From the NCBI GenBank assembly GCA_021786335.1, contig JAJYNM010000026.1, positions 1 to 6,413 on the forward strand: a stretch of 6,413 bases of DNA, in the 5' to 3' direction. The notes below the pieces were generated by a model. It did not search any database. It was not told where the DNA came from and saw nothing but the letters and a program-made list of their open reading frames with translations. The position numbers and the translations under genes are program-made. Shown here one piece after another: positions 1 to 6,396 of the stretch (position 1 is the first letter of the stretch; each line of letters opens with the position of its first letter). The stretch is from an archaeon (GTDB lineage: Archaea > Thermoproteota > Nitrososphaeria > Nitrososphaerales > UBA183).

Positions 1-576
1 GTCCAGGTGGACTTCTGTCCAGGAGGCGCCCTTGCGGTCGGGGGCGGGGACCAGATAATCCATGGCCTCAATACAGCAATAGATGCCTTCGAGAGGTTCG
101 GGCTCCCGGTGTTCTTCACGAGGGACTTGCACCCACCGAACCACGTGTCCTTTGTGGGCCACGGGGGAATCTGGCCGCCTCACTGCGTGCAGGGGAGCAG
201 AGGTTCGGCGTTCCACCCGAACCTTCGGGTGCCCCCGGGGGCACCGGTCTTCAGCAAGGGGGACGACCCACTGGAGGAGGCCTACTCCGGTTTCCAGGGG
301 ACTGGGTTGGAAGCAGCTATGAGGGAGCGCGAGGTCGACGAGATCTACATCGGGGGTCTGGCCACCGACTACTGCGTCAAGGAGAGCACCCTGGACGCAC
401 TGAGTGCGGGGTTCAAGGTGGTCGTCCTGGAGGACTGCGTCAGGGCCGTGGATGCGAGGGCGGGCGACGGCGCCCTTGCGATGGCGGAGATGAAGGAGGC
501 CGGAGCGGTGCTGACCACGGTGACCGCCGCCATCGAACGGCTGGGTAGGCTGTATCAGGACATAAACGAAGAATGA
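1..576 (+). CDS. pncA: Nicotinamidase / isochorismatase-family amidohydrolase, 5'-truncated by window edge
   Basis: This enzyme hydrolyses nicotinamide to nicotinate and ammonia in the cytoplasm, feeding the NAD salvage (Preiss-Handler) route. The reading frame is open from base 1. The first residues, VQVDFCPGGALAV, match the family's DxQxDFxPGGALxV motif, so the gene starts upstream and the catalytic Asp should lie just outside the window. GTG at 7 is therefore not the real start. Numbering from the first codon seen, the metal ligands are D42 and H44 (TRDLHPPNH) and H61 (WPPHCVQ), the catalytic Lys is K86 (FSKGDDP), and the nucleophile is C125 in ATDYCVKES. The TDYC context and the complete metal site favour nicotinamidase over isochorismatase or other cysteine hydrolases. 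The C-terminus (EDCVRAVD, then EMKEAGAVL) is also typical, and 191 residues visible fits a family of about 180-210. It ends in TGA with no overlapping downstream gene. Substrate is inferred from family motifs. Confidence 0.93.
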   Translation, partial: VQVDFCPGGALAVGGGDQIIHGLNTAIDAFERFGLPVFFTRDLHPPNHVSFVGHGGIWPPHCVQGSRGSAFHPNLRVPPGAPVFSKGDDPLEEAYSGFQGTGLEAAMREREVDEIYIGGLATDYCVKESTLDALSAGFKVVVLEDCVRAVDARAGDGALAMAEMKEAGAVLTTVTAAIERLGRLYQDINEE

Positions 577-787
577 CCCTACGGGGCCGCACGCATGGCT
601 TGCAGTGTCATTGGCCGGCACGCAGCAATGAGGTCATCATCCCGGCCTTTCGGGCCAGTCCAGATCGCCCGTCGTAGCACGCTGCGTGCCAGACCGTGGT
701 TTTTGGGGTCGTTCTCTATTTATCCGTTCCCGCGGTTTTCTGGCGGCTGAGCGGGTTTATTAGCGGCGGAGCTCGCTGTGGTTCGCC
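577..787. other. Spacer with inverted repeats and a T-run; possible terminator or structured RNA
   Basis: No convincing gene was found here. The sequence holds a perfect 10-bp inverted repeat, GGCACGCAGC (617-626) with GCTGCGTGCC (681-690). Inside it is a small hairpin, CCCG-GCCTTT-CGGG (641-654). A further 6-bp repeat, TCATTG (608-613) with CAATGA (626-631), could form an alternative hairpin that competes with the left arm of the long stem. A run of five T follows at 700-704. This arrangement could be the 3' end of the nicotinamidase transcript or a small structured RNA. No promoter of its own was recognised and no known RNA family was matched. Confidence 0.35.
756..762 (+). promoter_or_regulatory. 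Archaeal box A (TATA) for the four-Cys protein gene
   Basis: TTTATTA lies with its centre about 29 nt upstream of the TTG start at 788. Archaeal box A is normally centred 26-27 nt before the transcription start, so transcription should begin at or within a few bases of the start codon. No Shine-Dalgarno sequence is seen before the TTG, which agrees with a leaderless message. A second A/T-rich stretch (CTATTTAT, 716-723) is farther away and fits less well. Confidence 0.55.
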
Positions 788-1231
788 TTGAGCGAGGAGG
801 CAGAGGAGTACGTAAGCTGGTGGCTCGCGCTATCTAGGGACCCAGACTATTACACCAACACCGAGCGGGGACAGAAGGAGCTCGCCGACATGATACGAAA
901 GGAGTCGGAGCGCCTCCTCGAGGAGATCGGCAAGTCTGTCAAGCGGACAAAGGAGATAATCTGGCTGTCGAATTATTGCACATCCTGCCACCACTTCAGG
1001 TCAGAAGGGAGGAAGATGAAGTGCGAAAAGTGGCAGGTGCGTATCGTTAAACCGTTTCAAGGCCGGGCGCTCTGGAAGCAAATCCCATCGAGGTACGGGG
1101 ACGAGAAGGAGTTCGTGGTGGACGGCATCGACTGGGACTCGAGGTGGAAGGAGGTCTCAGAGAAGATTGTAGACATGGCGGTGGGGATGGTGAACGGCGG
1201 TTATCCATACTTCTGCTATAGGGGGACCTAG
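788..1231 (+). CDS. Uncharacterised four-cysteine protein, possible metal binding
   Basis: This 147-residue protein was not recognised as a named family. It has an acidic start, then a long charged, amphipathic helical stretch at about residues 26-58 that could form a coiled coil. A cysteine/histidine cluster follows: C64-x2-C67-H68-H69 and C79 (CTSCHHF, then KMKCEKW). A final cysteine, C143, lies in the C-terminal YPYFCYRG. C-x2-C-x11-C plus a distant C could bind Zn or an Fe-S cluster; this is inference. No signal peptide or membrane segment is visible, so it is probably cytoplasmic. The TTG at 788 was chosen because a box A sits at leaderless spacing and no ATG occurs earlier in frame at a suitable position. 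It has its own promoter and large gaps on both sides, so it is probably monocistronic. Coding is supported by biased, protein-like composition and start placement, not by homology. Confidence 0.7.
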   Translation: MSEEAEEYVSWWLALSRDPDYYTNTERGQKELADMIRKESERLLEEIGKSVKRTKEIIWLSNYCTSCHHFRSEGRKMKCEKWQVRIVKPFQGRALWKQIPSRYGDEKEFVVDGIDWDSRWKEVSEKIVDMAVGMVNGGYPYFCYRGT

Positions 1232-1377
1232 ACGTCCGCCGCTGGAGCTCGTCCTCGTGTGCTCAAATCGTCAAGGTCAGGCTGGTCTGTCTTGCCCAGC
1301 TAGCTGGCCGCGCCCGCACGGGGGGTTGATCGAGGCCCTGGGTATGACACATTCACGCGCAGGCTTCGGCTCTGGAC
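1232..1377. other. Spacer containing a 12-bp perfect palindrome
   Basis: No gene is seen between the four-Cys gene and the next promoter. The one notable element is CCAGCTAGCTGG at 1296-1307, a perfect 12-bp palindrome about 80 bp upstream of the Nudix gene's box A. It has no loop, so it would act as a DNA site more easily than as an RNA hairpin. Its function is unknown. Confidence 0.4.
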
Positions 1378-1394
1378 GGAGAGTATTAATCTCC
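1378..1394 (+). promoter_or_regulatory. Box A embedded in a dyad symmetry (possible operator) for the Nudix-like gene
   Basis: GGAGA (1378-1382) and TCTCC (1390-1394) form a perfect 5-bp inverted repeat around GTATTAA. The TATTAA at 1384-1389 is a plausible box A centred about 30 nt upstream of the ATG at 1417. Most central bases also respect the symmetry. A DNA-binding protein on the dyad would block TBP binding, so repression is a reasonable guess. Confidence 0.45.
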
Positions 1395-1416
1395 AACCTG
1401 TTCGTCTCGCGCTAGG

Positions 1417-1974
1417 ATGACCACCGATCGACGGTTCGCCCGTTTCAACGCCAGCGGTACTGCAGGTCCGCTAACCACCCACGAGGTTCCAGAGGGGGGA
1501 ATGTGTCTCTCGGCGTTCGTGGTGCTCACGGAGTCAAGAAACCCGAACCGCGTCCTCCTCGGGCACTTGGACAGCGGAGCCAACTGGGACCACATCGGCG
1601 GGCTCGATTCAGAGAGAGTCGGGGCGCACTCCAAGGGGTGGATGATCCCCTCTTGCCATCTGATCCTGAAGGAGTCTCCGCAGGACGCCGCGAGGCGCGT
1701 CCTGAGCGAGCAGCTCGAGCTCAAGGATGTCGCGCTCTCAGAACCCAAAGTCGTGTCCGAAGTCTACACGCCCAAGAGGTTCCCAGACCTTCCGAGCCAC
1801 TGGGACCTAGAGTTCATCTTCCGTGGCGACCTACCCAGGGGAACGCTCCCAAGAGCGGCGGCCTGGAAAGAGCTCACATTCGTCGACGTGAACCGCACTA
1901 GGAAATCTGAAATGGCGAGATCCCACGAGGACGTCCTCGAGTCCGCAGGCTTCAGGTTCGCCGAGGCCCCTTAG
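1417..1974 (+). CDS. Nudix-fold protein with a degenerate Nudix box
   Basis: Canonical Nudix enzymes cleave nucleoside diphosphates linked to another group, using the box G-x5-E-x7-R-E-U-x-E-E-x-G-U. Here residues 80-102 match this box: ESPQDAARR is nearly textbook, then VLSEQLEL. The first Gly is C80. E86, R94 and E98 are kept, but the Glu after the Arg is V95 and the last Glu of the EE pair is Q99. The box Gly after it is E101. Two of the three metal-binding glutamates are therefore lost. The rest of the fold looks intact: N-terminal strand MCLSAFVVLTES (29-40), NRVLLGHLD (44-52), a GGL turn, WDLEFIFRGDL after the box, and a C-terminal helix EMARSHEDVLESAG. GDP-mannose mannosyl hydrolases also have an altered box, so a modified activity is possible; ligand binding or inactivity is the alternative. 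The ATG is preceded by a box A about 30 nt upstream, giving little or no leader. It is 185 aa, with no extra HTH domain, and stands alone. Confidence 0.78.
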   Translation: MTTDRRFARFNASGTAGPLTTHEVPEGGMCLSAFVVLTESRNPNRVLLGHLDSGANWDHIGGLDSERVGAHSKGWMIPSCHLILKESPQDAARRVLSEQLELKDVALSEPKVVSEVYTPKRFPDLPSHWDLEFIFRGDLPRGTLPRAAAWKELTFVDVNRTRKSEMARSHEDVLESAGFRFAEAP

Positions 1975-2192
1975 GCGACGGGACCCTGCCGGGGCCTGGC
2001 GGAGATTAAGGTCGAGAAAACCATCGGCATCTTTGTCCACCTGTAGGTTCGGACATGTAATTCTGTCCGTGATTACGGGCTGCCGGTTCGAATCCCAACC
2101 CCGCGCACTGAGGACTGCGGGTAATGGTCTTCGGCGGGTATCAAGAGAGGGACGGGGCCTGTTCCTACTGACCCGGACAGGTCAATCCACAG
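1975..2192. other. Spacer with a 6-bp hairpin and a tRNA T-arm-like stretch
   Basis: No gene is supported here. CGGACA (2050-2055) and TGTCCG (2064-2069) form a perfect 6-bp stem with an 8-base loop. GTAATT (2057-2062) and GATTAC (2071-2076) can form a competing stem. Just downstream, GGTTCGAATCC (2085-2095) resembles the conserved T-loop of a tRNA, followed by a C-rich stretch like an acceptor end. The T stem would have only two pairs and no matching 5' acceptor is seen, so it is not an intact tRNA gene. A decayed tRNA fragment or chance are both possible. Confidence 0.3.
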
Positions 2193-2194
2193 CC

Positions 2195-2210
2195 TATTCT
2201 TATAGGAATA
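2195..2210. promoter_or_regulatory. 16-bp near-palindrome upstream of the metY promoter (candidate operator)
   Basis: TATTCTTATAGGAATA reads almost the same on both strands: 14 of 16 positions obey the dyad centred between 2202 and 2203. It lies on the upstream side of the TATA box, with its centre about 26 bp from the box centre. In archaea, sites placed upstream of box A often serve activators, so a sulfur- or methionine-responsive regulator is a reasonable guess. The overlapping CCTAT-TCTT-ATAGG (2193-2206) is part of the same symmetry. Confidence 0.45.
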
Positions 2211-2222
2211 TCTGTGTCAGCG

Positions 2223-2233
2223 TATATTATATA
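2223..2233 (+). promoter_or_regulatory. Strong archaeal TATA box for the metY operon
   Basis: TATATTATATA is the best box A in the window. Its centre is about 28 nt upstream of the metY ATG, so transcription should start at or next to the start codon. The bases before the ATG (GACTTTCCCT) contain no Shine-Dalgarno motif, which agrees with a leaderless message. Confidence 0.75.
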
Positions 2234-2243
2234 GCGTGAATAG

Positions 2244-3554
<1,311 letters not shown>

Positions 3555-3614
3555 AGGGCATGCCAGCGTTGACACGGCGCCGTCGCTCCGGCACCCGTCG
3601 CCCCTTCCAAGCTT

Positions 3615-3618
3615 GAGG
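3615..3618 (+). promoter_or_regulatory. Shine-Dalgarno-like GAGG before metX
   Basis: GAGG (in TTGAGGATGAG) lies 10 nt before the ATG at 3629 and can pair with the archaeal 16S 3' end. The 74-bp metY-metX gap has no recognisable box A, so metX seems to be an internal operon gene translated from a ribosome binding site, unlike the leaderless metY. This also supports the ATG over the GTG immediately before it. Confidence 0.45.
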
Positions 3619-3628
3619 ATGAGCCGTG

Positions 3629-4828
3629 ATGGAAGGGACTGGCAGCGTAAGGGTCGTGGAGACAAATTACTTCACGTTCGCTCGGCCCCCTCACGAAATG
3701 GTGCTTGAAAGCGGCGAGCGCCTTGGTCCGATAACCCTGGCATACGAAACCTACGGCCGGCTGGACCAAGACAGGTCAAATGCGATTCTAGTCCTCCACG
3801 CCCTTTCAGGCGATGCGCACGCAGCTGGGGTGCACCGAGGGGACAGGGGTGCAGGCTGGTGGGATGCGATGATTGGGCCCGGGAGAGCCCTCGACACAGA
3901 CAGATATTTCGTGATATGCTCTAACGTGCTCGGCGGCTGCAGAGGTTCCACCGGGCCCTCCTCAAAGAACCCCGACACTGGAGAGCCTTACGGGTTGGAT
4001 TTCCCCATCATATCGATAAAGGACATGGTGGAAGCGCAGCGGCATCTGATCGACCATCTTGGCATCGAGAAGCTCCTTTCGGTGATAGGAGGCTCGAGCG
4101 GCGGGATGCAGGCCCTGCAATGGATGGCTTCCTACCCTGAGAGGATACGGTCTGCCATTCCCATAGCAACGACGCTCAGGCACTCGCCGCAGCAGATAGC
4201 GCTCAGCGAGGTAGGTCGCCAGGCGGTCATGTCAGACCCCAACTGGAAGAGCGGGAGCTACCATCCTCACGCCCCGCCTGCGAGGGGCCTCGCCATAGCA
4301 AGGATGGTCGGACACATAACGTACATGAGCGACACGTCGATGAAGGAGAAGTTCGGCAGGCGCCTCAGGGGCGCCAGGAAGCCGACGAAGTTCAGTCCCG
4401 AATTCGAGGTCGAGGGGTATCTCGAATACAAAGGGAGCAACTTCGTCAAGAGGTTCGACGCCAACTCATACCTCTACATTACAAAGGCCATGGACCACTT
4501 CGACGCGACAGGTCCAGGGGATGGCGCGAAGGTCTTCCTCGGAATAAAGGCGAAGGTCTTGGTCCTGGCTTTCAAGTCCGACTGGCTGTATCCCCCCTAC
4601 CAGTCGCAGGAGATCGTGGAGGCGTGCATGTCGGCAGGGGTCGACGTGACCTACTGCGAGATCCAGTCCAACTATGGGCACGACGCGTTTCTCCTGGAGA
4701 TCGAGGAAGAATCTAACCTTGTCAGGAGCTTCCTAGACAAGGTATTCAACGCGAGCGAGGCGGTAACAGAGCGACCGGGGCGCAGGCGCGCCCAGCGTCT
4801 GCGAGGAGGCGAAGGCACTCCCGCTTGA
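3629..4828 (+). CDS. metX: Homoserine O-acetyltransferase (alpha/beta-hydrolase fold)
   Basis: MetX transfers an acetyl group from acetyl-CoA to homoserine, making the O-acetylhomoserine used by MetY. The protein is 399 aa from the ATG at 3629; GTG at 3626 would add one residue. The alpha/beta-hydrolase signatures are clear. [13 protein letters not shown] and [15 protein letters not shown] form the first strands and oxyanion region. [18 protein letters not shown] is the conserved MetX block. S156 in [12 protein letters not shown] is the nucleophile, D318 is in FKSDWLYPP, and H351 is in [10 protein letters not shown], completing the triad. The nucleophile elbow has Ser where most MetX proteins have Met (GGSMGGMQ), a mild variation. 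The C-terminal tail after about residue 375 is rich in Arg and Gly and probably disordered; it lies over the next gene's ribosome binding region. The stop codon overlaps the start of the asd remnant. Some MetX proteins use succinyl-CoA, and this cannot be settled by reading alone. Confidence 0.93.
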   Translation: MEGTGSVRVVETNYFTFARPPHEMVLESGERLGPITLAYETYGRLDQDRSNAILVLHALSGDAHAAGVHRGDRGAGWWDAMIGPGRALDTDRYFVICSNVLGGCRGSTGPSSKNPDTGEPYGLDFPIISIKDMVEAQRHLIDHLGIEKLLSVIGGSSGGMQALQWMASYPERIRSAIPIATTLRHSPQQIALSEVGRQAVMSDPNWKSGSYHPHAPPARGLAIARMVGHITYMSDTSMKEKFGRRLRGARKPTKFSPEFEVEGYLEYKGSNFVKRFDANSYLYITKAMDHFDATGPGDGAKVFLGIKAKVLVLAFKSDWLYPPYQSQEIVEACMSAGVDVTYCEIQSNYGHDAFLLEIEEESNLVRSFLDKVFNASEAVTERPGRRRAQRLRGGEGTPA

Positions 4829-5100
4829 GAAAGAGACGAGTGGCGGCACTCGCCGCCACAGGCACGGTCGGCCAGACATATGTGAAGACGCTGGAGGACC
4901 ATCCCTATTTCGAGCAAGTCACTGGGCGTGTGAGCGCCGGGACCGTTCCAGGAATGCGCATCGTCGCAGGAAGAGTCGGGCGGGGCCTGGATGACAGGTC
5001 GCTTCGGTTTACCATCCTTTCCCACAACGCCGTCAGGGAAGCCGCGGGCTCCGCAATCTTGACCCCAGAACTGATGCAGAGTAGGAGCCTTCTTGGCTAG
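4825..5100 (+). pseudogene. asd: Aspartate-semialdehyde dehydrogenase remnant with large in-frame internal deletion
   Basis: Intact Asd makes aspartate 4-semialdehyde from aspartyl phosphate, with NADPH, and is about 340-360 aa. Only 91 codons are here. Residues 1-33 match the Asd N-terminus (VAALAATGTVGQ, then LEDHPYFEQVT). Residues about 43-90 match its C-terminus (GMRIVAGRVG, RFTILSHNAVREAAGSAIL, PELM). Roughly 250 residues between them are missing, including the SNPNC-type catalytic cysteine, the catalytic histidine and the substrate-binding arginine region, so the dehydrogenase activity must be absent. The first glycine of the nucleotide-binding GATGxVG is also Ala (A10). The reading frame is nevertheless intact across the junction. 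It starts at TTG inside the metX stop (TTGA) and its end overlaps hom. GAGGAGG at 4803-4809 could be its ribosome site, though the 15-nt spacing is long. It may be a true deletion, a small protein kept for translation coupling, or an assembly collapse. The family match is clear by eye; the origin is not. Confidence 0.82.
5083..5087 (+). promoter_or_regulatory. Shine-Dalgarno AGGAG deciding the hom TTG start
   Basis: AGGAG sits 5 nt before the TTG at 5093, inside the end of the asd remnant. It is the best-placed ribosome site in the operon and supports the TTG start, which overlaps the asd stop by 8 nt. Ribosomes finishing the remnant would pass over this site, so coupling is likely. Confidence 0.6.
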
Positions 5101-6103
5101 AGCACTCCGCCTAGTCTTGGTGGGCTTCGGGACCGTGGGCCAGACCCTCGCAAGGCAGCTCCTCGCAAGGCGCGGCGAAATCAATAGGAGGGTGGGGCGA
5201 GTACTTGTGGTCGGGGTGGCCGATAGCCGAAGCTCGGTCTCCAACCGAGAAGGCGTGGACCTAGCGAAGGTGATTAGGTCCAAGAGGAGAACGGGACGGG
5301 TGGGGGAGCTTGAGACACCGAAGGCCCTCGAACTGATACGAGAGGTCGACGCCGACGTACTTGTCGAGCTCGCTTCAGCAGGGGGGACGGACGGCGAGCC
5401 GGGCCTCTCCAGGATTGGTCGTGCGCTGAATTCCGGAATGCACGTCGTTTCATCTAACAAGATGCCTCTGGCTGTTGCTTACGCGTTCCTGATGGGAAAG
5501 GCCAGAGCCCGGGATCTCGTCTTGAAGTATGGGGCCTGTGTAGGCGGTGGAATCCCATTCCTCGAGTTCGCAGACGCCTGTACAGCAGCGGACTCGGTAA
5601 GACGAATCGACGGAGTGCTGAACGCCACCTCGACGTACGTCCTGACTCGGATGGAGCAGAAGGGGATCAGTATGGGCGAAGCTCTGGCCGAAGCGCAGGG
5701 CTTGGGCTACGCGGAAACAGACCCATCAATGGACATCGGTGGGGTGGATGCGGCTTGCAAGATAGTGATACTTGGCAACCACATCCTTGGGAAGAGTTTT
5801 TCGTTGAAGGATGTCAAAGGGATGGATGAAATCGCCGAGGTCACAGCGGCCCGCGTCGGCGCCACCAAGACAAGAAAGAAGAAGATACGGATGGTGGCCA
5901 CTGTGGATACGACCCCCAGGGTCTCCCTGGCGGAGCTTCCCCAGACGGACCCACTGGCACTCGATGGCCCTGTCCAGGCGGCAAAGTTCCAATGTGTCTC
6001 TTCGGGGGTCAAATTCATCGGAGGAGAAGGCGCCGGAGGCCTGTCCACCTCCCTAGCAGTCCTTCGGGATGTTCTCGCCATCGGGGGTCTTGAGAGACGA
6101 TGA
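5093..6103 (+). CDS. hom: Homoserine dehydrogenase, ACT-less
   Basis: This enzyme reduces aspartate 4-semialdehyde to homoserine with NAD(P)H, the branch point for threonine and methionine. At 336 aa it is a short form. The N-terminal Rossmann domain has G11-F-G-T-V-G16 (VLVGFGTVGQ). ADVLVELAS and HVVSSNKMPLA (K123) follow. The catalytic domain has YGACVGGGIPFL and RIDGVLNATSTYVLTRME. The AEAQGLGYAETDPSMD block carries E208, D214 and, in GGVDAACK, D219 and K223; these line up with known substrate and catalytic acids and the catalytic lysine of the family. The protein ends shortly after the catalytic domain, with no C-terminal ACT regulatory domain, so ACT-mediated feedback by threonine is not expected. 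TTG at 5093 was chosen for the AGGAG site and because the family N-terminus begins here. It overlaps asd by 8 nt and the next small ORF by 4 nt (ATGA). Operon context with metX and metY points its homoserine to methionine. Confidence 0.94.
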   Translation: MARALRLVLVGFGTVGQTLARQLLARRGEINRRVGRVLVVGVADSRSSVSNREGVDLAKVIRSKRRTGRVGELETPKALELIREVDADVLVELASAGGTDGEPGLSRIGRALNSGMHVVSSNKMPLAVAYAFLMGKARARDLVLKYGACVGGGIPFLEFADACTAADSVRRIDGVLNATSTYVLTRMEQKGISMGEALAEAQGLGYAETDPSMDIGGVDAACKIVILGNHILGKSFSLKDVKGMDEIAEVTAARVGATKTRKKKIRMVATVDTTPRVSLAELPQTDPLALDGPVQAAKFQCVSSGVKFIGGEGAGGLSTSLAVLRDVLAIGGLERR

Positions 6104-6183
6104 GTGTGACGAAGTTTGGCGAGAGCCTACTAGCCCGGGACGGGGGAACCGTGGGCACTACCGAGACTTTGAAGCAGTTCTAG
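6100..6183 (+). CDS. 27-codon ORF overlapping the hom stop; possible truncated gene start
   Basis: ATG at 6100 overlaps the hom TGA in an ATGA arrangement, the usual sign of a translationally coupled next gene. The ORF has only 27 codons and begins MSVTKFGESLLA. This faintly recalls the start of aspartate kinase (VxKFGGSS-type motif), a gene that would suit this operon, but the second glycine of the motif is absent and the similarity is too short to trust. A TAG at 6181 ends it, and the following bases give no clear continuation in the other frames. It may be a remnant of a truncated downstream gene or a chance reading frame. Confidence 0.3.
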   Translation: MSVTKFGESLLARDGGTVGTTETLKQF

Positions 6184-6257
6184 GCGTTGCAGAGGAAGAC
6201 CTCTCCTATGGTCAAGCGGAACCTTTGAGATCGTGCAGGGAGCTGATATCGCCAGAA

Positions 6258-6284
6258 GGATTTGACCCCACATATGGGTTCAAA
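6258..6284. repeat. T-arm-like copy and imperfect inverted repeat next to tRNA-His
   Basis: GGATTTGACCCCAC (6258-6271) matches GGATTTGAACCCAC (6298-6311) of the tRNA-His T arm at 13 of 14 bases, in the same orientation and 40 bp away. TTTGACCCC (6261-6269) and GGGTTCAAA (6276-6284) also form an imperfect inverted repeat. This could be a leftover of tRNA 3'-end duplication by an integrative element, or a hairpin at the end of the tRNA transcript. The length is short, so chance cannot be ruled out. Confidence 0.4.
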
Positions 6285-6286
6285 GG

Positions 6287-6362
6287 GGCCCTGGGTGGGA
6301 TTTGAACCCACGATCGAGAGGTCCACAGCCTCCAATGCTAACCAAACTGCACCACCAGGGCC
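6287..6362 (-). tRNA. tRNA-His (anticodon GTG)
   Basis: The minus strand folds into a full cloverleaf. The acceptor stem GCCCTGG pairs perfectly with CCAGGGC. The D arm has GTGC paired with GCAT, with GG in the loop. The anticodon stem GGAGG/CCTCT encloses the loop CTGTGGA, with anticodon GTG (plus-strand CAC at 6324-6326). The T arm GTGGG-TTCAAAT-CCCAC is perfect. An extra 5' G (G-1, position 6362) faces C73 (position 6287), the identity pair recognised by histidyl-tRNA synthetase, and is included in the coordinates. The genome does not encode CCA after C73 (CCT instead), so CCA must be added after transcription. No intron is present. It faces the methionine operon tail to tail. Confidence 0.96.
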
Positions 6363-6390
6363 ACTAGGTGCGGCAGTGCGGTCGGCCGTC

Positions 6391-6396
6391 TTTATG
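6391..6396 (-). promoter_or_regulatory. Box A for tRNA-His
   Basis: On the minus strand CATAAA (within AAGACATAAAGAC) lies about 29-34 nt upstream of the tRNA 5' end. This is the right distance for an archaeal TATA box with transcription starting a few bases before the mature tRNA. The flanking TTAAGA may be part of the same element. Confidence 0.55.

Noticed and set aside
595..750. 51-codon ORF starting at ATG 595 in the spacer after the nicotinamidase gene
   Set aside because: It has no promoter or ribosome site, an Arg/Ser-rich composition, and overlaps the inverted repeats; better explained as non-coding.
1417..1974. NrtR-type Nudix transcription regulator of NAD metabolism, suggested by the nearby nicotinamidase
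   Set aside because: NrtR has a winged-helix domain after the Nudix domain; this protein ends with the Nudix fold itself, and the nicotinamidase is separated by another gene.
2081..2108. An intact tRNA gene on the plus strand
   Set aside because: GGTTCGAATCC fits a T loop but only two T-stem pairs form, and no matching 5' acceptor strand was found upstream.
2071..2116. Box C/D guide RNA (GTGATTA as box C and CTGA as box D)
   Set aside because: Box C has a mismatch, no D'/C' pair with archaeal spacing is present, and no terminal stem was found.
2033..2239. 68-codon ORF in the spacer before metY
   Set aside because: It would run through the operator-like dyad and the TATA box of metY, and shows no protein-like motif.
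4672..5460. 262-codon open frame on the minus strand
   Set aside because: It lies antisense to metX, asd and hom, which are clearly coding, and its translation is Ser/Arg/Pro/Thr-rich without motifs, as expected for the complement of GC-rich genes.
6191..6204. Hairpin AGAGG-AAGA-CCTCT as a terminator for the operon
   Set aside because: The stem is only 5 bp and no T-run follows on the plus strand.
6069..6305. 78-codon ORF from the end of hom into tRNA-His
   Set aside because: It overlaps hom in another frame and ends inside the tRNA gene, and the translation has no recognisable family features.
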